From Epiperipatus broadwayi (taxonomy: Eukaryota > Onychophora > Udeonychophora > Euonychophora > Peripatidae): a stretch of 64,000 nucleotides of DNA. Position 1 is the stretch's first letter, and each line of letters opens with the position of its first letter. Below are positions 56,833 to 64,000 of this stretch, in pieces. The translations under genes and the position numbers were made by a program. The stretch is taken from the NCBI GenBank assembly GCA_028023455.1, contig JAQFVV010006306.1, positions 2,383,001 to 2,447,000 of the forward strand, read 5' to 3'. The notes under the pieces are model-generated. The model did not search any database. It was given only the letters and a program-made list of their open reading frames with translations, and was not told where the DNA came from.

Positions 56833-57390
56833 TATGGGATGGCATGGAAAGTTGCAGATTGTGTGAAAGTCCGAGTTCATGTCCCTTATATATTACATTA
56901 TATGTGCAGGTGTGTGTAAGCCTTTACAATGTATTAAGTTACATATTGAAACATAGTGGGTTAAAGGTCTGCCCATCCCTCACATATGTATGTAAAATGG
57001 ATTATTCTCCTGTACATGAGGGGTCAGAATGACTAACATCAACATGGGTAGGATGACAACCTTGGCACTTAATGGGGGCTTTGAACATTTCATCATCAGA
57101 TTTTCAATGAAATGGATGGCTGAAGAGTTGTGGGTTGAAGTAGTTTGAAGCCTTTCCATTAAAGTATGAAGATTGGCTATCTTAATATAAAGCTGAGCAT
57201 TGATTGTATATATGTGTGGAGATGAAATCTGGACCCACTGATGAGTGCTGGTTTAGCACGAAATATATATATTGGTGATTATTTATCTTTTCAACTTATC
57301 TGATCAGATGGGTTAGCAATATGGGATGGCATGGAGAATTGAGGGTCATATGAAAGTCTGAGTTCGAGTCCCTTATATAATAATGATAAT
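56833..57390 (+). repeat. Dispersed repeat family A, tandem arrangement
   Basis: A terminal block (ATATGGGATGGCATGGAAAG ... AAAGTCCGAGTTCATGTCCC, 56,833-56,886) comes first. Then a full body follows (CTGCCCATCCCTCACATATG at about 56,971 to TTGGTGATTATTTATCTTTT), and then a second copy of the terminal block (57,318-57,378, AAAGTCTGAGTTCGAGTCCC). The terminal block contains GATGGCATGGAG and GAGTTCGAGTCCC, which resemble RNA polymerase III A and B boxes, suggesting a tRNA-like head. This arrangement hints that the true unit is head then body. Confidence 0.83.
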
Positions 57391-58744
57391 AAAAAATTTA
57401 CTGTGGCATATTTTTATTTTAAAATAAAATAAATAGCAAAATATTAAACTTATATTGCAATTAAACATGCTCTGGACAATATTCTTTTATTCAATAACTT
57501 TTTTGTTATAAGTTTCATTATCTGCAGACTATAGCTTATTTTGATGATTTTTAAGTGCATATCAACTTCAAAATCTATACAGTTATTCTTACTTGTTGTC
57601 CATTTTAAAATCTGTTAAAAAAAACTTTCAAAGTTTAAGCTTTCTGATACAATTCAAGAATATTTTACATTTTTTTTTTTTTTGTCCAAACTAAATCTAT
57701 AGTTTTCATTTTATCATTTGAGAAAAATACTTAACAAATTTTCCTAAATTTTACAAAACTTTTAGTTTTATGCTTAGAAAGCATTTTCTTATGAAAAATA
57801 TTGTACCATATGAAAGTTTGGAAAGAATTAAAATATACTTCCTTGTAAAACAAATTATTGTTATTAACAAATGTGATCGCATGCAACACTTCAAGATGGA
57901 AAAAATGGCTGCCATTGTATTTTAAAAGTAATTAAATTTACACATTTTAATGTTTCTGTTTTTTGTTTAATTACATTTTTTTGTTTGTTTACATTTTTTT
58001 TTTTTGGAACATGTATAATTAAAGTAATATATATTGAAAAAGCATACACTGTAGGCCGTATGCTCAGGCTATCAATAGGCTCCACAGGTGTGAATGGAAG
58101 AATAATTTTTAGATATGAACATCAACCGCGAATACAGTGTTTGATTAAAAGTATCTCCCGATGACTTTTGGGATAGGTTGTTGCTTCATCAAAAGCATTA
58201 TTTCTAATATAAACAGTATTTTCTGTTTCCCTCTTTCTCTTAAGTCACATATGTTGTTTTAAAATGCAGTTTTTGTGTGCCTCTTATGCCGTCGGATATT
58301 TCCCTATAGTAATGGTGTCAATAGGATTGTGTATTTGTGCAACCATATTTCTATCTTTTTAATGACGTGACTCAAATTTCTTTCCTCATTTTTTCCCAGC
58401 TTAGCTCTTTACAATTAAGAAAGCAATAATGGAGACAAGTTTCGTAGTCTGGAAGTCCTTAGATGTAATTTTTGATTGAGGCAACACAATCACTAACGTG
58501 TGTTTGGCATTAGATTTGAGATAAGAGTTTCAAGCAGGCAAAGACTGTATTTTTAGGCAGCCATATTTAGAGATCCTTTTGCATATGATAGAAGCAGAAA
58601 GGACTAAGATCTAAAAATTTAGCTAGTTGTCATGATTTGAAATATTACTCATGATACCATGATAGAAATAATGATAATAACATCAATTGTAGCCATAGGC
58701 AGAGGTAATACTAAAGGTAAATGTAAATTTAATTTTTTTTTAAA
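57391..58744. other. Unannotated stretch, possible LINE 5' region
   Basis: No gene recognised. 58,100-58,744 is a little less AT-rich and lies directly upstream of the LINE endonuclease relic in the same orientation, so it may be its 5' UTR; nothing in it proves this. Confidence 0.35.
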
Positions 58745-61200
58745 AATATGGGTACAAGGAATGTGTGAATTTTTTGAATACAAACTCTTAAAGATCAGAG
58801 CAGAGGACTGCACTGATGGTTAAAGAGCTTGAAAAATTTAAGATTGATACAGCTGTTCTTAAGGAAACTCATTTTCCAGAGAAAAGAAATTTAATAGAAC
58901 AGATCGATAAATACAAGTTTTTTTGGGAAGACAGATCAGTCAATGAAAGAAGAATGCATGGTGTTCGATTTGCTATTTAGTCTAATTTAATATCTTCTGT
59001 TGTTGGATTAATGTAAGGCTAATGTCATTACAATTCACCTTTATAACAGTATTAGTGCTCATTTTATTAGTGTCTATAATTTTGGACCTTCGGGATCATG
59101 GTATTACTGAAGCATGGATTTCTCTTAGGGAGTATATTATGGGTAAATCTATTCTTGAGTTTGTTAAAAAGAAGTAATCGTGACTGTTTTTTTTTGGCAG
59201 TGATTTGATTATTATTGATTTGATTAAAAGGAAACATGGCATTTTCTGTTTGGTTGAGTAATAGATTAAATGTGGTTCTTCATAATAAATGTAAAGATCT
59301 GAAGGCAGAAGTTCAGTGACTAATGAAAAGGCTGGCGGATTAAAACTGCAAAAAAGATATGTTCATGGATCATGGTCATTCTAGATTTTTTTTTTCTTGA
59401 TGCACTGAAAGCAACATATGGTCCTGGGAAATGATATCACAATCCTATTATATCCAGTAATGACACTCTTATCTGATGATAATGATATTTTGAACAAATG
59501 ATAAGAGTATTTTGATCTTTTGAATAATTATACCAGAATTGAGATGACAACTTTTTATGATATATCCATTTTTATGTACTCATTTGAATTTGGACAAAGC
59601 TTAGTGAAGCCAAAATAGTTCTTTGTAATCTTAAAAATGGAAAAGCTGCAGGTTTTGAAAAAGTACATGGAGACATTTTTAAAATATTGTAGTGATACGT
59701 TAGCCTCAAAAATATTAAATTTTTTTTTAGAAATATATGGACCCATGAAGTTATGTTATTCGATTTTAAGGATACTTTTATTGTTCCAATTTTTTAAAAT
59801 CAGAGAATTGACAAGATTGCAGTAATAATTGTAGAATATCATTATGAAGTTAAACTATTCTTTAAAGCTTTGCTCCATACATTTTTTGCATATATTTACT
59901 TTGTTTCAAGATTTTTCTTGGAAGGGTAGATGAATGGTTTTAGAGAATCAAGAAGCAGTATACATATGATTTTTGTTGCCAGGAAAATCCAAAAAAAGTA
60001 CTGGAAACAAAGAAATGATTTAGATATTGCTTTTATTGATTCAGTCAAGGCATTTGTTTCAGTTAATAGGATATGTCTATGGCATTGGTTGAAATTAATT
60101 CATTGTCCGCCAAAATGTATCCATACAGTTTTTACATGATGGAATGAGAGGAAGTATTAAATACTATCAATGAAAATCAGGCATTTCAAAAGAAAACTAC
60201 TATTCAACAAGGACTAGTTCCAACATTGTTTTCAATTTTTATAATGGTAGTCTTTGGAATTGTTTAAGGTAGCTTAATGAAACAGGGATCAAGATACAAT
60301 ACAGGTTTGATGGTGGGAATTTTTAATTTGAATCAAACAAGAATCTCATCTTCTTGGATTCTGAATTCACAGTAAGTCTATGATTATACTATCTTTGCCA
60401 GTTGAAAAATTGATTTTCAGAATGTAGTTAAAGTTGTAAATGTAACATATAAAAATTTAGGTTTATTAATTAATCTTCAAAAAACTAGTTTTTTATCAAC
60501 CAGTGTGAAAGAAAAATCCTAGCAACTTTTTAGCTTGGATAGTTATCATTGTGAGATTGTAAACCAGTTTAAACCTCTTGGTAGTTTCAGAGTTGAAACA
60601 TGAACTTCTTAGAAGATGAGATACAAAACAGATTCCAATATCCTGCTGCTGATTTTAATGTTTAAAAGATAGTGTTATTCATCATGGGGGAATAAGTTCC
60701 TGCAGTTACGCTGTATATTGAACTATCAACTTATCTATTCATCATGGGGGAATAAGTTCCCACAGTTACGTTGTATATAGAACTATCAATTTATCTATTT
60801 GTACTGATTGGAATTGAAACTTAGACACTATCGGAATAATGTAAAAACATTAATGTTTCAGTTAAGGGTGCTCTGTAAAAATTTAAAAATATTAGCAAGT
60901 TCTTAAAAACCAATCAATATGTTCTTCAACTTGCTGAATGTAATGCTATAGAACTTACTGTCATAAAATCACACATTCATTTGGAAATGAATGAACAATG
61001 CAATACTTCGTAAAAGCATGTTTTATGGTGAACTCGAGTATGATTTTTCTTGGTAGAGATAGATCTCGTCTGGATTATAAAGATTATCTTACAGACCTTC
61101 TAAAAAAAATACGATATCAATTGCCTCCATTAAGAAAATAGGATATATTGGAAAGCGACAAATTATTGCTACTATTGTTTTATTGCTATTGTACCGAAGA
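58745..61200 (+). pseudogene. APE-type LINE relic, endonuclease to C-terminus
   Basis: Plus frames show, in order: the AP-endonuclease start KELEKFKIDTAVLKETHFPE and YKFFWEDRSVNERRMHGV (58,818-58,975), matching 'ELERY.IDIAALSET....G..FFW.GR...ER...GV.FA'; ALKATYGPGK (about 59,405); NLKNGKAAGFEKVHGDIFK (about 59,628-59,685); GFRESRSS then MIFVARKIQKKYWKQRNDLD and AFIDSVKAFVSVNRICLW (59,934-60,085, RT finger and motif A); GIKIQYRFDGG (about 60,287-60,318); a YDYTIFA-like stretch where FADD should be (about 60,380); and tail blocks LQLAECNAIE and DRSRLDYKDYLTDLLKKIRY (about 61,045-61,110). This is the usual endonuclease-RT layout. Many stops and frameshifts and a lost catalytic DD pair make it inactive. 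Clade within APE-type LINEs is left open. Same family as the minus copy at 3.8-4.7 kb. Confidence 0.82.
60676..60795 (+). repeat. 60-bp tandem duplication inside LINE relic
   Basis: TATTCATCATGGGGGAATAA starts at 60,676 and 60,736. The two 60-bp units differ at only a few positions (CCTGCAGTTACGC against CCCACAGTTACGT). The duplication therefore occurred well after the LINE died. Confidence 0.93.
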
Positions 61201-61433
61201 GAAATCTTAACAGTAAATTGTGATTAAATATTTTTTCAATACTTTACGTACTTATTGAAAAAAATATATCAAAAAATGTACTTGCAAACTATGCAGCTGA
61301 AAAAGTAAGATTTTAAAGATTATGCAAAGAAATAGTGAAAGATGTATTAATCTCATTTCATGAATGCAGATCTGAATAATTGAAAAAATATAGTAAAGTG
61401 TATATATATGTTGATGCAAGGTAGTATAGAAAT

Positions 61434-61832
61434 TTAAATATAATAGAAAAATGATATAACATTTCAATACGAACCAAAAAAAAAAAATTTGCCAAAATTT
61501 TTCCATGACCATGGTTTCATCTATTAACAAATAAGCCTTTTCAAGTGAAATTCAACAAGATACATATAACATATATATACAAAACAAAATAACCTTCCCA
61601 TCATTCATTTCAAAAAATGACATCTTTTAATGTAAAAGGAAGTTGTTTTTTGAAGTGAATGATGGGAAGGTTAATTTGTTTTATATATACAGTATACTTG
61701 CTGTATCTTGTTGAATTTCACGGGAAATGATCTGTTTGTTAATAGATGAAACCATGGTTGGGAAAGAATTTTAGTAATATTTTTTTTTTGGCTAGTGTAA
61801 TAATGTTATATGATTTTTCTATTTTATTTATC
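61434..61832. repeat. Large fold-back element, ~185-bp arms
   Basis: The left arm (AATATAATAGAAAAATGATA, CCATGGTTTCATCTATTAAC, TGAAATTCAACAAGATACA, AACCTTCCCATCATTCATTT) is mirrored by the right arm (AAGTGAATGATGGGAAGGTT, TTGTTGAATTTCACG, GTTAATAGATGAAACCATGG, ATATGATTTTTCTATTTTAT). The central loop is about 25-30 bp at 61,620-61,650. It has small indels between arms and is non-coding. Its size and symmetry suit a fold-back MITE; no target duplication identified. Confidence 0.9.
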
Positions 61833-63514
61833 ATTACTACTGTAGCAGTTGGCAGCATTTAAATATGTATATAAAAGCATTTTGATAGCAATTGTTTTTC
61901 TCAGTCAAAATGTACTTAATTTATTTACGAATTTCAAATTATTTGTTTATTAATATTTATGATTGAATTAATCATTGTTATTCATTATCCTTTTTCATTT
62001 TCTTTTACATTTGTGATTTTTTCCCCATATCTTCAGTCATTTTGCAGTAATTATTATCTGAAGATAATATAATTTGTACAACTATTTTTCTTCTTTTAAT
62101 TATCTGCACAACATTTCTGTCCCAATTATTTCTTTTTGTGTGTATTTTAGCTGTTTTTCTTCTTTCTTTGTTTTTTTTTAACAGTCTGGAATTAAAATAG
62201 TCATTCTTGTTCAAAAAGTGACATTTAATGATGGTTTTGGTAACATTAAACAGAAAAATGTATACCATTGGAAAAAAAAAATCAAACTTTTTTTTCTGAA
62301 TATATTTTATAATATAATTGTTTTAATTATAAGGTATAAAAATTTATGTATTGCATTAAAATATTCTTTTATTGATAATCATTATCATATTTTTTTTTAA
62401 AGTTTAAAATTAGATGAAGGAATATGTCTGCCAGCTTAAATCTCTAATCTATTTTTGTGAAGCTTGAATCCAAAAGATTAATAATGAAAGAGAAAATATA
62501 ACAGCTATATGATCCGTGAAATTAAGGCTTGAAGAGGTTTCTGCCATCTGCTCTGACATTTGATCAATTGCTTTATTTAAATACTTTATATGTATGTGTG
62601 TTGCTCAAATTAAATAAAACTACTTCCATTTTTGTTTCATATTTTAATAAACTTGTATTTTTCCGAGATAGTTTGAATCTTAAAATAGAACGTATTTTAA
62701 AAATTCTGACCCATTTTTATTAAATAGTGTTTTCCCTTGATTTTTGAAAATGATTATTAAAAATCACGTGAATTAATTAAAAATTGTAAAAATATATATG
62801 TGCAAATTGATAAATAACTGTAAATGATAGAAATCTATTAATTATTGAATGAATGTTGAGTTGAAAAAATTTCTATACTCTAGCTTGATGAATCTTGAAC
62901 AATCTCACAGTCAAGTAAATATTGCTTGTTTCACAGTTTCTATACAAAAAAAAAGTAATTTTTTATAACAATTTTTTATATGTATTAAAAACATACAACA
63001 CCAATTATGCCATAGTATTAAATTAAGTCGCAACAAATCTTTTCTAAGTAATGAACATATATAAAATTAGGTCGACCTTGATCTAAGTTTCCAAAATTAA
63101 ATAATGCTTAGAGCGATTTAAAGCTACATTATTTGATTATAACCTTCACAAATGTTTTGATTCAAAACGTTAACGGCAGAAAGTCTGTCCGACTGTCCTC
63201 TTTACATATATCTATAAGAAAGATAAAAGAGCTTTGCATCCTACTACAGAGCAAATGTAGTGGATAAAACCTACTCATCAGCACGGCTGGCCTGAACTTG
63301 TTTGCTATTCCAAACGAACTTTTTGTTAATGCCCATAGGTATTCATGTATTAAAATTTGAAAAATTTTATCGAAAATTTATCCAAAACGAACGATTTCTA
63401 TTAGAAATGAAAGTAAAATAAAATGGATTCCAAAATCTTTTATTTAAAAAAAAAAAATACAGTACTGTATATATTGTTTAAGAATAATATATAAATTTAA
63501 AAAGTAAAATAAAG
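61833..63514. other. Unannotated AT-rich stretch
   Basis: No gene or repeat recognised; short open frames here have no motif and the composition expected by chance. Confidence 0.4.
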
Positions 63515-63870
63515 ATCAGGGTGGCTTTTGAGCGTTCCGTTATCAGATTTTCAATTGGATGGACGGTTGAAGAGTTGGAGTGTGGAGTGGATTGAAGCCT
63601 ATCCATTAAAGTATGAAGATTGGCTATCTTAATATATATCTGAGCACTTATAGCATATATGTGTAGAGATGGTAATCTGGACCAACTGATAATTGCTGGT
63701 TTAGCATGAAATGCGTTTATTGGTGATTATTTATCTTTTCGACATATATGTGTTCAAGTGCATCAGTGATATAAGATAGAATAGTGAGTGGTGGGTCGTG
63801 TGAAAGTCTGTGCTCATATGCCCTATATATTACATATATTGAAGCAGATATATAATAAGCCTGTATTTCA
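63515..63870 (+). repeat. Dispersed repeat family A, copy
   Basis: It runs from ATCAGGGTGGCTTTTGAGCG through TTTTCAATTGGATGGACGGT, GAAGATTGGCTATCTTAATA and AATTGCTGGTTTAGCATGAA to GTGAAAGTCTGTGCTCATAT and CAGATATATAATAAGCCTGT. Its left end coincides with the CAGGGTGGC block, a recurrent truncation point. About 90% similar to the 28.8 kb copy. The antisense open frame (73 residues) translates the repeat. Confidence 0.88.
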
Positions 63871-64000
63871 ATTATTAAAATAAAGATTTTAAAAACATCT
63901 AACTTTTGTTGAAGCGAAATCTCCCAACAGCTGTGCAAAAATGAGAGTTTTAGCTATTGTCTGTATTATTATCATTTTTTATTTCCTAAAATAAGTTGAA

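Overview
The window reads as intergenic DNA from a repeat-rich, strongly AT-biased animal genome. The evidence is the mixture of degraded elements: Penelope-like retroelements, several clades of APE-type non-LTR retrotransposons, hAT and mariner DNA transposons, and tRNA-derived SINEs flanked by target-site duplications (TSDs). There are no bacterial-style genes, operons or rRNA. I found no host protein-coding gene I would defend. All recognisable coding sequence is broken transposase or reverse transcriptase full of stops and frameshifts. An invertebrate is likely, but the phylum cannot be fixed from this sequence alone. All assignments come from reading the sequence and recalling family motifs; no database was searched.

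Layout. 0-10 kb: a 27-bp tandem repeat, an RTE-like LINE tail, an inverted LINE reverse transcriptase (RT) relic (3.8-4.7 kb), a palindrome cluster with a perfect 166-bp palindrome (5.4-6.5 kb), and a hAT-like remnant (6.6-7.2 kb). 10-22 kb: the first copy of a roughly 350-450 bp dispersed family ('family A'), a SINE, a hAT transposase pseudogene (16.1-17.6 kb), an 807-bp terminal-inverted-repeat (TIR) element (18.2-19.0 kb), and a hAT element bounded by an 8-bp TSD at 19,549-21,536 with a second hAT MITE nested inside, itself flanked by a different 8-bp TSD. 22-34 kb: a SINE with a 15-bp TSD, LINE fragments (25.1-25.8, 26.8-27.5 and 30.1 kb), and a mariner-type MITE nested in a larger TIR element (31.4-33.3 kb). 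34-45 kb: fold-back elements, a pair of 205-bp direct repeats, two SINEs, a Penelope-like element at 38.6-40.4 kb with an inverted partial copy at 37.7-37.9 kb, and LINE tails at 40.7 and 43 kb. 45-64 kb: RTE RT fragments, a fold-back MITE, a second Penelope-like element (51.7-53.2 kb) with an internal 130-bp tandem duplication, a second mariner-type MITE (55.3-56.2 kb), tandem family A units, a long LINE relic running from endonuclease to C-terminus (58.7-61.2 kb), and a ~400-bp fold-back element (61.4-61.8 kb).

The elements do not work together as a system. They record successive insertions, and the nested TSDs give a relative chronology. The most unusual objects are the perfect 166-bp palindrome, the doubly TSD-bounded nested hAT pair, the inverted Penelope copies, and the tRNA-Gly-like SINE family with subfamilies differing in the anticodon loop.
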